Source of the DNA: Arthrobacter sp. ES3-54
GTDB taxonomy: Bacteria > Actinomycetota > Actinomycetes > Actinomycetales > Micrococcaceae
Reading direction: 5' to 3'
DNA length: 64,000 nucleotides
Assembly: GCF_029504395.1 (NCBI RefSeq)
Contig: NZ_JAQFIF010000001.1
Span: 248,001 to 312,000, forward strand
Shown here: piece after piece, positions 27,309-39,900 of the stretch
Layout: each line of letters starts with the position of its first letter
How positions within the stretch are numbered: the first letter of the stretch is position 1
Made by a program: the position numbers and the translations under genes
Notes under the pieces: model-generated
Database searches by the model: none
What the model was told of the DNA's origin: nothing
What the model saw: the letters and a program-made list of their open reading frames with translations, nothing else

Positions 27309-28034
27309 ATGGAGTTCATGATCAGCGGACGCAACTTGACGGTCTCAGACCGGTTCCGCGAGTATGCCGACGACAAGATCTCAAAGATCGCGTCGTTGGG
27401 AGACAAGGTCCAGAGGGTAGACGCGAAGGTCACCAAAGAGACCAAAGCCCGCCAGACCGCCGAATCGCTCACGGTTGAGTTGACAGTCCTGGGGCGCGGT
27501 CCAGTAATCCGCGCAGAAGCGAGTGCCGCCGACAAGTTCGCTGCGTTCGATCTCGCTTACAACAAGCTTCTTGAACGCCTGCGCAGGGCTAGGGACCGCA
27601 GAAAGGTCCACCACGGCCGGCACACCCCGAAGTCCGTCACCGAGGCGACGGCAGCCTTGGAGCCGGCCAGCCCCAGCGAACCTCTCTACGTGGAGGCGGC
27701 GCAGCAGCAGCAGACCCAAGTGCCGGCGGCAGCGAAGTCGCCGTACGATGTCGAGAACGATATTCCGGCCGGCGATTCGCCCGTGCTGATCCGCCGGAAG
27801 GTCTTCCCCGCGGCCCAGCTCACTCTCGATGACGCCGTCGACAACATGGAACTTGTGGGTCACGACTTCTACCTTTTCGTGGACAAGGAGACCAAGGCGC
27901 CGTCGGTTGTGTATCGCCGTGACGGCTGGACCTATGGGGTCATCTCCCTGGACCAGACGTGCGAGCCCGGACATTCGACTCTGGAAGAGAAAATCCTGGC
28001 CTACCGTTCAGAGGATGAGCCCGCCAGCGCATAA
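27309..28034 (+). CDS. hpf: Ribosome hibernation-promoting factor, long form
   Basis: A 241-residue protein with an N-terminal S30AE domain (residues 1-105: MEFMISGRNLTVSDRFREY, LLERLRRARDRRK) and a C-terminal dimerisation domain (about 180-241: LIRRKVFPAAQLTLDDAV, GHDFYLFVDKET, YRRDGWTYGVISL). The long form alone causes 100S ribosome dimers in stationary phase. A strong GGAGGGCACC precedes the ATG at 27309. The 162-base leader region suggests an own promoter. Confidence 0.96.
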   Translation: MEFMISGRNLTVSDRFREYADDKISKIASLGDKVQRVDAKVTKETKARQTAESLTVELTVLGRGPVIRAEASAADKFAAFDLAYNKLLERLRRARDRRKVHHGRHTPKSVTEATAALEPASPSEPLYVEAAQQQQTQVPAAAKSPYDVENDIPAGDSPVLIRRKVFPAAQLTLDDAVDNMELVGHDFYLFVDKETKAPSVVYRRDGWTYGVISLDQTCEPGHSTLEEKILAYRSEDEPASA

Positions 28035-28067
28035 GCTGGTGCAGACTTTTCCGACGAAGGGACTAAC

Positions 28068-29303
28068 GTGCAAGCATCGCTGAGCCTGGCACAGGCACGG
28101 CGGATCGCGTTGGCAGCCCAGGGATTGGACAAGGAACGGCCCGCCGGACCCGTGAGCGCACGGACGGTGGGCCGTACCTTTGCCCGGCTGCACCTGGTTC
28201 AGATCGACTCCGTCAATGTGGTCTCCCGCAGCCACTTCCTGCCGTTCTTCTCGCGGCTCGGCAACTACGATCGCGCCATCCTCCAACGCATGGCGGGGAC
28301 CCACCCGCGCCGGATGATGGAGTACTGGGCCCACGAAGCCTGCTTCATCCGGCCGGACCACTTCTACGACCTTGTGCAGTGGCAGAGCCGCAAATGGGTG
28401 GGCGCGCACAGCATGGACCCCGAACTGCGCCACGGGGTGGCGGCCAAGGTGCTGGAAACCCTGGCCGCGGGGAAACCGATGACCGCCGCCGAACTGACAG
28501 CCCGGCTCGGCCACGTGGAGGATCAGCAGCGGGAGAACTGGGGCTGGAACTGGAACGCCGTCAAAAGGGTGCTGGAACATCTCTTCGAGGAGGGACTTGT
28601 CTCGGCATCCTCGCGGACCGAATCCTTCGAACGGCGCTACACCCTCACTTCCAAGGTGCTCCCCGGACCGGGCGCGGAAGCGCCGGCACCCGAACCGGAC
28701 GCGGGCGCCGCGATGGACCGGCTGATCGACGCCGCGGCCCAGGCCCACGGTATTGGGACCGTGCGGTGCTTCGCGGACTATTTCCGGACACCGCAGAAAG
28801 CAGCCGCGGTGGCAGTCCGGAACCTTGTGGACAGCGGCCGGCTGGAACCGGTCACGGTGGCCGGCTGGGACCGGCCCCTGTACCGTCACGCGGAGGCGAA
28901 ACTTCCGCGCTCAGCCAGCGGCCGGGCACTCCTGAGCCCTTTCGACTCCTTGGTGTTCGAACGCCGTCGGCTCGAGGAGCTCTTCGGGTTCCACTTCCGG
29001 ATCGAGATCTACACGCCAGAGCCGAAGCGGAGGTACGGCTACTACGTGCTGCCGTTCCTGCTCCGCGACGCGATCGTTGCCCGAGTGGACCTCAAAGCGG
29101 ACCGGGCCGGCGGCTGGCTCCTGGCACGGGCCGCCCATGCGGAATCCGGCGCCCCGGGGGACACCGCCGTCGAACTCGCCGCGGAACTGCAGCTCATGGC
29201 AGAGTGGCTGGGACTGGACGGTGTAGTTGTCTCGCCAACGGGGAACCTCGCGCCGGCGCTCGCCGAAGCCGTGGCCGCCCGGCAATCGCACTATCCGCTG
29301 TGA
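28068..29303 (+). CDS. YcaQ/AlkX-like DNA glycosylase family protein
   Basis: A 411-residue winged-helix protein of the HTH_42 family. The catalytic QxD motif of the YcaQ branch is present as QID in LHLVQIDSVNVVSRSH (about residues 44-59). Other family landmarks are YWAHEACFIRP, WNWNAVKRVLEHLFEEG and the C-terminal FDSLVFERRRLEELFGFHFRIEIY (shortened landmark near residues 290-312). YcaQ unhooks interstrand DNA crosslinks and alkylated bases. GTG at 28068 follows GAAGGGA. It sits between hpf and secA. Confidence 0.85.
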   Translation: MQASLSLAQARRIALAAQGLDKERPAGPVSARTVGRTFARLHLVQIDSVNVVSRSHFLPFFSRLGNYDRAILQRMAGTHPRRMMEYWAHEACFIRPDHFYDLVQWQSRKWVGAHSMDPELRHGVAAKVLETLAAGKPMTAAELTARLGHVEDQQRENWGWNWNAVKRVLEHLFEEGLVSASSRTESFERRYTLTSKVLPGPGAEAPAPEPDAGAAMDRLIDAAAQAHGIGTVRCFADYFRTPQKAAAVAVRNLVDSGRLEPVTVAGWDRPLYRHAEAKLPRSASGRALLSPFDSLVFERRRLEELFGFHFRIEIYTPEPKRRYGYYVLPFLLRDAIVARVDLKADRAGGWLLARAAHAESGAPGDTAVELAAELQLMAEWLGLDGVVVSPTGNLAPALAEAVAARQSHYPL

Positions 29304-29387
29304 GGGAACAGGCGCCACCGGCCCTGCGTCTCTCCCGTAGACTAAACACGCCAGAATTCGGCAGCTTGAGACTGGGAGCAACTTCAC

Positions 29388-32126
<2,739 letters not shown>

Positions 32127-32143
32127 GCACCACGCCAACGTAC

Positions 32144-32175
32144 GGGAGGACCGGAGCAATCGCTCCGGTCCTCCC
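32144..32175 (+). terminator. secA terminator
   Basis: A perfect 14-base stem (GGGAGGACCGGAGC at 32144-32157, complement at 32162-32175) with AATC loop, followed by TGTTTG, 18 bases after the secA stop. Confidence 0.9.
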
Positions 32176-32264
32176 TGTTTGCGCCTCCTTTCCCTGACAG
32201 GCCGGGCCCGGTTTCCTGCCCCTTCCTGCCTGTTTCTGCTCGTTTCCGCCTGAGGCCCCGCGGT

Positions 32265-32747
32265 TCAGCCGATCTCCAGCACCGTGACGCGCCAGGCCGC
32301 CGTGCCGCGCTCCAGCCGCAGCGCGACCGCGCGGACCCGTGATTCCTCGACCACAACCGCGCTGGCCTCGTAGACGTCATCCGAAACGCGGCAGGCCCGG
32401 ACGGCCCGGACCGACGGGTTGCGGTGTAGTCGGCCCGCCGTTGGCGAGCTGCCGGAGGCAACCCGGCGGGTCAGTGCGGCACGGTGCTGCAGGGCCGCCA
32501 GACAACGCGGGTCCAGGCGGCGCGAGAGCTGCTGTGCGGGCCGCGTGCCGGCCAACACTTCGATGGCCGCCTGCACTGTGCTGCGGGAAATCGCACAAAT
32601 CTCGCGGGCCTCGTCAACAACGCGCAGTGGTGGCGGGACCGCGGCGGCCTTCGTGGCCGGTGTTGCCGTGCCGGACACAACCCGGAGGGCGGGGGAGCGC
32701 GGGGCTGGGGTCGCCGCGGCTGAGCGGATCCCGGTGACTGCATTCAT
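32265..32747 (-). CDS. Rv3235-family protein
   Basis: A 160-residue protein of the actinobacterial family found beside secA, of unknown function. The C-terminal half shows the conserved QAAIEVLAGTRPAQQLSRRLDP and VRAVRACRVSDDVYEASAVV (shortened landmarks) plus AVALRLE and W-containing end. No signal peptide or membrane helix. The ATG at 32747 follows AAAGGAA; the frame is open further upstream but without a start signal. Confidence 0.75.
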   Translation of the reverse strand: MNAVTGIRSAAATPAPRSPALRVVSGTATPATKAAAVPPPLRVVDEAREICAISRSTVQAAIEVLAGTRPAQQLSRRLDPRCLAALQHRAALTRRVASGSSPTAGRLHRNPSVRAVRACRVSDDVYEASAVVVEESRVRAVALRLERGTAAWRVTVLEIG

Positions 32748-32914
32748 GACGGTTCCTTTGCTGATGGCTGATGACTGATGGCTGGTGCGTGCGGGGGTGC
32801 TCGCGGGGCTGGTGCTGGCCGACTTCCTGTCGGCTGAACTTCCGACGGGCCGTGGCCGCGGCCCCGCCCTGGCCGCCGTGGGTCTGGCCCGGACCCCTAG
32901 TGCGGCGGGGGGCG

Positions 32915-33724
32915 CTAGGTTGGCGGCGGGAGGACGAGGACCTGTCCGGGCCGCAGGAAGTGCGGGTTGGCTCCGATGGTGCCGCGGTTCCCCGCATACA
33001 GCCGGGGCCACTCTTTGGCGATGTCGGCGTCGGACGCGAACGGCCCCAGCGTCGCCGCTGCGATGCTCCACAGCGAATCACCGAACCGGACCGTGACCTC
33101 TCGGCGGGCGCCCGGTGTGTCCTGCGCGCGTGCGTGGCGTGCGGCCAAGGGGCCGGCATCCACGATCGGGCTCACGGGCTTCCAGCGCGGATCTACCGCG
33201 GAACCGGCGGCCGGATCTTGCGGCCCCGGCGTTGGGACCTGCCCGGGCGGCGGTGTCCACGATGCCGACACCGCTGCCGGGCCGGGCCGGCCCGGACCGT
33301 GCCCGTCGGGCGCAGTCGCCGCGGAGGCCAGCGGCGCTGTCAGCAGCTGCAGGCCGACGGCAGCGAGAACCAGCCGGCGCATGAACGCCGGACTGAACCG
33401 GCCGGTGGCGGCCGCCGCGCGGGTCCTGCCAAGACGGTCAAGCAGCGCTGCCGCGACGGCGATGGCGAGGGACATCACCCACCAGGTGATGACGATCAGC
33501 CCCGCGGTATTGGCCACGATCCCCAGCTGGTCCTCGAAGGAAAGTGACTGCCGGCGTGCCGAGCCTGCCTGCCAGCGCTGCACGAGGAAACCACCTGTAG
33601 CAGCGAGGAAGATCCCCAGCAGCAGGATGGCAGTGGCCATGGCCGCGTCGGTCCGAACCGTCTGCCGGAGCGTCGGCAATGTCGAGGGTTGGGTCCGGGG
33701 CTGCTGTCCCGCTATCCGGTCCAT
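32915..33724 (-). CDS. LysM domain membrane protein
   Basis: A 269-residue protein with three hydrophobic segments near the N-terminus (AMATAILLLGIFLAATGGFL, LIVITWWVMSLAIAVAAALL, and one ending APLASAA that may act as signal/anchor), a Pro-rich linker, and a C-terminal LysM domain (VRFGDSLWSIAAATLGP ... LRPGQVLVLPP). LysM binds peptidoglycan, so the protein probably tethers membrane and wall. ATG at 33724 has an ideal GGAGGAA. It is transcribed with the Rv3235-like gene 167 bases downstream. Confidence 0.8.
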   Translation of the reverse strand: MDRIAGQQPRTQPSTLPTLRQTVRTDAAMATAILLLGIFLAATGGFLVQRWQAGSARRQSLSFEDQLGIVANTAGLIVITWWVMSLAIAVAAALLDRLGRTRAAAATGRFSPAFMRRLVLAAVGLQLLTAPLASAATAPDGHGPGRPGPAAVSASWTPPPGQVPTPGPQDPAAGSAVDPRWKPVSPIVDAGPLAARHARAQDTPGARREVTVRFGDSLWSIAAATLGPFASDADIAKEWPRLYAGNRGTIGANPHFLRPGQVLVLPPPT

Positions 33725-33750
33725 GGCAATTCCTCCGTTCGCTCGCAATG

Positions 33751-33790
33751 CTGTTTGATACTGTTTGATGTCATTTGATGGTGTTTAAGG
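33751..33790 (-). repeat. Four 10-base phased direct repeats upstream of the LysM gene
   Basis: Consecutive 10-mers on the plus strand read CTGTTTGATA, CTGTTTGATG, TCATTTGATG and GTGTTTAAGG, i.e. TTTGAT repeated once per helical turn, 27-66 bases upstream of the LysM start codon. This AT-rich patch is a candidate binding site for a protein that polymerises on one face of DNA. Confidence 0.65.
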
Positions 33791-33911
33791 CCGTTGAATG
33801 AAGTCTGGGCCCGCGGTCTCGGTTTGTCTAGATGCAGTCCGGTGCCTGTGGATAGGCGCGCAGCCCGTACATTGACGTCGCCCGCGGATTGACCCGTGCG
33901 GGGGGCGCGCC

Positions 33912-33917
33912 TACGCT
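33912..33917 (+). promoter_or_regulatory. -10 hexamer of leaderless promoter
   Basis: TACGCT begins 12 bases before the ATG at 33924. Confidence 0.55.
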
Positions 33918-33923
33918 GGCGCC

Positions 33924-34493
33924 ATGCGGTGGGACGCCCTGTTTGACGACATGGAGGCGCAGCTGGCGGCGCGCCAGCGGCTGGATTTTGAGGCAGAAAT
34001 AGCGGAGCGTGCACTGGTGGATTCTGCGGGCATAGAGCTCGCGGACCGGCTCCGCGGCTCCCTCGGGCTCGGCATCCGCGTGCACCTGTCCTCAGGGCCG
34101 GCGTTCGAGGGGGTGCTGAGCCATGCGGGCAGCGAAGCCTTGGTCCTTGATGAGCCCCAACACCAGGTACTGATTCCCTATGCCGCGGCCGCTCGGTATG
34201 TGGGTCTTTCGCGGCTGGCGGTCTCCGAACCGTCAACCGTCCGCCGGCGGCTGGGATTGGGCAGCGCCCTGCGGGGACTCGCCAGGAACCGGGCGCGGGT
34301 GTTAATACTTCTCTCGGACGGGAGGGCAGAGACCGCGCTTTACGGCGTCGTCGACACTGTCGGCCGGGATTTCCTGGATCTGCTCATGGCACCTGAGGGC
34401 GAGGACTGGCGTCCAGCCAGCGCGCGGCAGGTCGTGTCAATTCCTTTTCACGCCCTCGCTGGCATCAGATCCGTTGGTGCCGCGGGAGGCTAG
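33924..34493 (+). CDS. Conserved hypothetical protein
   Basis: A 189-residue soluble protein I cannot name. It starts with MRWDALFDDMEAQLAARQRLDFEAEI, a helical acidic segment, and has two beta-rich segments (VHLSSGPAFEGVLSHAG and LILLSDGRAETALYGVVDTVG, shortened) that look like a duplicated small barrel. No signal peptide or membrane helix. Codon use is like its neighbours. The genomic spot, beside the HTH and SAF genes, suggests a conserved actinobacterial protein. Confidence 0.7.
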   Translation: MRWDALFDDMEAQLAARQRLDFEAEIAERALVDSAGIELADRLRGSLGLGIRVHLSSGPAFEGVLSHAGSEALVLDEPQHQVLIPYAAAARYVGLSRLAVSEPSTVRRRLGLGSALRGLARNRARVLILLSDGRAETALYGVVDTVGRDFLDLLMAPEGEDWRPASARQVVSIPFHALAGIRSVGAAGG

Positions 34494-34507
34494 TCAGAAC
34501 GCCAAGA

Positions 34508-34729
34508 TCAACGTTCAGCAGACTTCGACTTAGCCTCTTCGATCATGCGGCTGGCCTCGGCGTAGCGTTCCTGGATGTACTGCTCGAGCATCTTCTCCTC
34601 GACACGCCACTGGCCGCGCCCGCCCACCTGGATCGCCTTGAGCTCGCCGCTGCGAACTAGTGCGTAGGCTGCCGGAGAGTTGATCTGGAGCTGCTCGGCA
34701 ACGTCAGCGAGAGTCAGGAATCGGGGCAT
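34508..34729 (-). CDS. Excisionase/BldC-type helix-turn-helix protein
   Basis: A 73-residue DNA-binding protein with a MerR-like HTH (FLTLADVAEQLQINSPAAYALVRSG, residues 4-28), a wing-like IQVGGRGQWRVEE and a charged C-terminal helix. It belongs to the HTH_17 class shared by phage excisionases, AlpA and BldC. It is not next to any prophage, so a developmental or housekeeping regulator is likelier than an excisionase. The 3' end is 14 bases from the convergent gene at 34493. Confidence 0.75.
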   Translation of the reverse strand: MPRFLTLADVAEQLQINSPAAYALVRSGELKAIQVGGRGQWRVEEKMLEQYIQERYAEASRMIEEAKSKSAER

Positions 34730-34881
34730 GAGTCCATTTTGCCACCGTTGATGCCGACTGGTGCGGTTATCCACAGTTTGCGCCTCTTTGGCCCTGGATC
34801 TTCCACCCGGGCGGCCCGGGCGCAACAATAGGGGTGCCCGGCATACCGGGAACGGACGGCGACGACAGGGGGAGCGGACGC

Positions 34882-35526
34882 ATGAGTGTAAGCGCGGCAG
34901 CCGAAGGGGCCCGTTTGAAAAAGCCGTCCTGGAAAGACCCCCGGCTCCTCGTCGGAATCCTGCTCGTCCTGGCATCCGTGGTCGGCGTGGTCTCGCTGGT
35001 CGGTGCCGCGGACCAGACCACCGAAGCGTACGCGGCGCGCGAGCCGATCGCCGTCGGCGAGACGCTGACCGTCGACAAGCTGCACCGGGTCAAGGTACGG
35101 CTCGGCGAGGTGGAACAGCATTACCTGACCCCGGAGGCCGGCCTGGATGCCGGCCTCGTGGCTGTGCAGAGAATCGGCAAGGACCAACTGCTGCCGCGCG
35201 AGAGTGTCGGCCAGCTGGATGGGCTGGACCGCAGGCCCGTCGCCGTCACGGTCGAGGAATCCCTTCCCGCCCAAGCCGTGGCGGGCTCCCGCGTGGACGT
35301 CTGGGTGGCCTTGCCGGATACCCGCAACGGGTTCAGCGAACCCACGCTGCTCCTCTCCGGCGCCGAAATTGCCCAGATCACCTCGGGCAGCACTGCCCTT
35401 GGATCCTCCCGGTCGATGGTGGTCATGGTGCTCGTCCCGGACGCCCAGATGCCGAAGCTGCTGGGAGCCCAGGCCAACAAGGCAAAGATAGCGGTCGTGT
35501 GGAACCCGGGCGGTGCCGCGAGATGA
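34882..35526 (+). CDS. SAF domain protein (CpaB/RcpC-like)
   Basis: A 214-residue protein with one N-terminal transmembrane helix (RLLVGILLVLASVVGVVSLVG, residues ~22-42, given as landmark) and a periplasmic SAF domain (REPIAVGETLTVDKLHRVKV; QRIGKDQLLPRESVG). CpaB-type SAF proteins belong to Tad/Flp pilus machinery. ATG at 34882 follows AGGGGGAGC. Its stop overlaps the start of the MinD-like gene, so they are coupled. No other Tad genes follow. Confidence 0.75.
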   Translation: MSVSAAAEGARLKKPSWKDPRLLVGILLVLASVVGVVSLVGAADQTTEAYAAREPIAVGETLTVDKLHRVKVRLGEVEQHYLTPEAGLDAGLVAVQRIGKDQLLPRESVGQLDGLDRRPVAVTVEESLPAQAVAGSRVDVWVALPDTRNGFSEPTLLLSGAEIAQITSGSTALGSSRSMVVMVLVPDAQMPKLLGAQANKAKIAVVWNPGGAAR

Positions 35527-36848
35527 GCATTCCCGTGGTGACGGTGGGGGACTCCCGCGATGACCTGGTGGGCGGTCTGGAGCGTCTGCACGGACCAGTT
35601 TCGGTAGTCCGGCGGTGCGGCGAGCTGGCGGAACTGCTGGCCGCCTGCCAGAGCGGGCTGGCCCGCGCCGCTGTCGTCGCGGCTGGCAGCGAGGAGCTGA
35701 CGGCCTCGCTGGTGGACCGCCTGTCCGCCGTCGGCGTCGTCGTCATCGCCCTGACTGACAATCCGGAGGAAACGGCCCGTCTGCGGACCATTGGCGTGGC
35801 AGCAGAAGCCCGCGCTGTTGATGCCGCTGCCCTTGCGGCGCGGATTTCCGCAGCCGTGGCGCTGCTCAGTGGCCCCGGGCACCGGCCGCGGCTCGCTGAG
35901 TCCGACGATGCTTCCTCCGTGGCCGGCACGGCCGGCGGGCACGTGCCTCGGCCTTCCGGGGTGCCCCCAGTCAACCCAGGCTCTGCCGCGAGGGGTCGGA
36001 TCATTGCGGTCTGGGGCCCGGCTGGCGCGCCGGGCCGGACCCTGGTGGCCGCCAACATCGCGGGGGAGTTGGCCGCGGAAGGGCAATCGGTGCTGCTGGT
36101 CGACGCCGACAGTTACGGTGCCAGCGTGGCCGCCCTTCTTGGTTTGCTCGACGAGGCTGCCGGGCTGGCCCAGGCCTGCCGGCTGGCAGACCAGGGACTG
36201 CTCGACGCCGATGCCCTGCTCAGGATCGCCACGACGGTGGCGACCAAGGCCGGGGCGTTTCGCGTGCTCACCGGGATCACGCGAGCGGACCGCTGGACGG
36301 AACTGCGCGCTGCGGCGCTCACGCTGGTGCTGGAGCGGGCACGGGAGATCGCAGATGTCACTGTGGTGGACACCGGCTTCTGCCTCGAAGCCGATGACGA
36401 GCTTGGCTTTGACAGCGCCGCGCCGCGCCGCAACGCCGCGACCCTGAGAAGCCTGGAGCTGGCCGACACGGTCTTTGCCGTCGGGGCGGCCGACTCCATC
36501 GGCGTGCCGAGGCTGGTCCGCGGCCTGGCCGAGCTCCAGACGGCCGTCCCGCAGGCATCGCCCCAAGTGGTCATGAACAAGGTCAGGACCTCCGCCGTTG
36601 GGCGGTCGCCCGAACGCCAACTCCGGGCTGCGTGGGAGCGGTACGGCCCCTCGGTGCCGTTGACGGCGTTCCTTCCGTCCGACCCCGCGGCGAGCGACGC
36701 TGCCCTGCTGGCCGGGGCACTTTTACTCGAATCCGCGCCCGAATCTGAGCTGCGGCGTGCGGTCGCCGCACTGGTTTGTGCACCTGCCCAGCGAAACAAG
36801 AAATCCTTTGTATTTTCTTCCACAGCAGAGCGCCGGGCAAAGGGCTAG
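35523..36848 (+). CDS. MinD/CpaE/Ssd-like ATPase-fold protein
   Basis: A 441-residue protein with an N-terminal receiver-like region and a C-terminal MinD-like fold (IIAVWGPAGAPGRTLVAANIAG at about residues 160-180; VLLVDADSYGASVAALLG; VTVVDTGF). The P-loop reads GPAGAPGRT: both the deviant Walker A lysine and the usual GKT lysine are missing, as in septum-site-determining Ssd proteins. It may therefore not hydrolyse ATP normally. In Tad loci the equivalent CpaE positions the secretion machinery; here only the SAF gene accompanies it. Confidence 0.8.
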   Translation: MSIPVVTVGDSRDDLVGGLERLHGPVSVVRRCGELAELLAACQSGLARAAVVAAGSEELTASLVDRLSAVGVVVIALTDNPEETARLRTIGVAAEARAVDAAALAARISAAVALLSGPGHRPRLAESDDASSVAGTAGGHVPRPSGVPPVNPGSAARGRIIAVWGPAGAPGRTLVAANIAGELAAEGQSVLLVDADSYGASVAALLGLLDEAAGLAQACRLADQGLLDADALLRIATTVATKAGAFRVLTGITRADRWTELRAAALTLVLERAREIADVTVVDTGFCLEADDELGFDSAAPRRNAATLRSLELADTVFAVGAADSIGVPRLVRGLAELQTAVPQASPQVVMNKVRTSAVGRSPERQLRAAWERYGPSVPLTAFLPSDPAASDAALLAGALLLESAPESELRRAVAALVCAPAQRNKKSFVFSSTAERRAKG

Positions 36849-36905
36849 GGTCAACATAAGGGCCGCAAAGAGGCGGCTGTGAACTTCTTTTATGGAGGCG
36901 TTTCG

Positions 36906-39900
36906 ATGTCGTCTGGGTCCAGCGTGGAGGATCAGCCCGTTTCGACCGGGAGTAGCGAAAGCTACCTCGGGGATTACTACGAGCACCTCGCGGAGGAGGA
37001 TCTCCGGGCCTACCCCCAGGAAGTCCTGACGGCAAGGGCGGATACGCACCGCCAGATCGCGGCGACGCGGCAGCCTGGCATCGCGAACATCGCCGTCCGT
37101 GACGAGGCCGATTGCAGCGTCCTGTACATCGTCACCGATGACATGCCCTTCCTCGTGGACTCCGTCAACGCCGAACTGGTCCGCCAGAACGCACCCATCC
37201 ACCTCGTGCTGCACCCGCTTTTCGTGGTGACCCGCAACCGCGAGACCGGCAACCTGGTTAAGGTGGCGCGTGTACCCTCCCACCTGGGCATCTCCAGCGG
37301 CGACACGGCGGCCATGCCGAACCTCTCCCACCTGATCGCCGAGGGCGACAACGCCTCGCATATGGAATCCTGGATCGCCGTCGAAATCGACCTCGTCGAC
37401 GAGGACAAGCGCGCCGAGCTGGTCAAGGGAATCACCCGGGTGCTCGGCGACGTCCGCGCCGCCGTCGAAGACTGGCCGAAGATGCGCACGAAGGCCCTTG
37501 AGATCTCCGCGGATTTGGACCGGGTGGCCAACCGGGCGCAGATTGCCGAGCTGCGCCAGGCCCAGGACCTGCTCCGCTGGCTCGATGACGGGAACTTCAC
37601 TTTCCTCGGCTACCGCGAATACGACCTCGTGAACGTGTCCGGCGAGGATGTGCTGGAACTGCGCGAGGAAAGCGGCCTCGGCCTGCTCCGCGCCGGCGCG
37701 GACAGCCGCCAGGTCCAGCACCTCACCGAGGCCGGCAGGAAAAAGGCACGCGAGAAGCGCGCCCTCGTGATCACCAAGGCGAACTCGCGCTCCACCGTGC
37801 ACCGCCCGGCGTACCTGGACTACATCGGCGTCAAGAGCTTCGACGCCGCCGGCAACGTCAACGGGGAACGCCGCTTCATCGGCCTCTTCGCCACCACCGC
37901 CTACGCCGGTTCCGTCCGTGATATCCCCGTGGTCCGGGAAAAAGTGGCCGCTGTCCTCCACGACGCCGGCTTCCCGCCGGACTCGCACTCGGGCAAGGAC
38001 CTGCTGGGCATCCTCGAGACCTACCCGCGCGATGAGCTCTTCCAGATCGAAATCCCGGACCTCGCCGCCATCGCCACCGGCATCCAGCGGCTGCAGGAAC
38101 GCCGCCGGACGCGGCTCTTCCTCCGGCCCGACATTTACGGCCGGTTCATGTCCGCCGTGGTCTACCTGCCGCGCGACCGCTACACCACCAACGTCCGCCT
38201 GCGCATTGAGCAGGAACTGCGGGAGACGTTCAACGCCGTGTCCATCGACTACGAGGCGCGCATGACGGAGTCCGCCCTGGCCCGCCTCTTCTTCCGGATC
38301 CGGCTGCCCAAGGACGCCGACGTCAGCAACGTCAACAGCGACGAGCTGGAGAAGCGCCTGGTCCGGGCCGCCCGCTCGTGGGGCGAAGGCATTTCCGAAG
38401 TTCTGCGCGCCCGCGGCGACGGCGGGGGCGCGGGCCTCAGGGAGAACGGCGCCAAGGAACTGGCAGCCGTCTGGGCGGAAGCGTTCCCAGCCGGCTACCG
38501 CGTGGACTATGAGATCGAAGACGCGCTGCAGGACATCGACCGCTTCGAAAAGTACGGTGCCGCGGCCGAACGGGCCGGCGAAGGGGTCAAGGAGCAGCCC
38601 GGCGTCCACGTCTACCTACCCGAAGGCGCCGGCGCCACGCTGGAAGAGGACGCCCGCGTCAAGCTCTACATGCTGGAGCCGAAGAGCCTGAGCCAGATCC
38701 TGCCGTACTTCCATAACCTCGGCCTCGAGGTCCTGGACGAGCGGCCGTTCGAGATTGAGACCGCGGATCAGCGGGACTTCTTCCTCTACGACCTCGGCCT
38801 CAAGTACCCCGCCGGCGTGGATCCCCAGGCCACCGGCCAGCTACTGGGCGAGTCCTTCGGCGCTGCCGTGACCGGCGCCGTGGAGTCCGACAGCTTCGAC
38901 CGGCTGGTGCTGCGGGAGGGCATGCACTGGCGCCAGGTGGTCGTTCTGCGCGCTTATGCCAAATACATGCGGCAAATGGGCAACACCAACTCCTTCGGAT
39001 TCCTGGCGGACACCCTGCTGGCGAACCCGGAGGTCACGCGGGGACTCAGCGCCCTGTTCACGGCACGCTTTGACCCGGCACTCAGCGACGCGGAGCGCGT
39101 GCTCCGGGAGGTCGAGGTCCTCGCCGGACTGGACGCAGCGATCGAGCAGGTCGCGACCCTCGACGCCGACCGGCTGCTGCGCACGTTCAAGAACCTGATC
39201 GAGGCCACGCTCCGTACAAACTATTACCAGAACAAGCCCCACCTGAGCTTCAAGCTGGATCCATCCCGCATCGCGGGCCTGCCGTTCCCGCGGCCCATGT
39301 TCGAAATCTGGGTCTACTCGCCCCGGGTCGAGGGCGTGCACCTGCGCTTCGGCAAGGTGGCCCGCGGCGGCCTGCGCTGGTCGGACCGGCGCGAGGACTT
39401 CCGCACCGAAATCCTGGGCCTCGTGAAGGCCCAGACCGTCAAGAACGCTGTCATCGTCCCGACGGGCGCCAAGGGCGGCTTCTATGCCAAGCAGCTCCCG
39501 GACCCCGCAGCCGACCGCAGCGCCTGGATGGCCGAGGGCGTCGAGAGCTACAAGACGTTCATCCGCGGACTCCTGGACATCACGGACAACCTGATCGTGA
39601 CGGCCGAGGGCGAAACCGTCCGGCCGCCGGCCGACGTCGTGCGCCATGACGACGACGACTCCTACCTGGTGGTCGCGGCCGACAAGGGCACGGCGTCCTT
39701 CTCCGACATCGCCAACGGGCTGGCCGGCGAATACGGCTTCTGGCTCGGCGACGCCTTCGCCTCCGGCGGCTCCGTCGGCTATGACCACAAGGCCATGGGC
39801 ATCACCGCCCGCGGCGCCTGGGAATCGGTCAAGCGCCACTTCAGCGAACTGGACCTCGACACCCAGGCCGAGCCCTTCACCGTGGTGGGCGTCGGCGACA

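Noticed and set aside
34508..34729. Excisionase-like gene as evidence for a prophage or integrative element
   Set aside because: No integrase, attachment repeats or phage genes are nearby, and the surrounding genes are conserved housekeeping genes.
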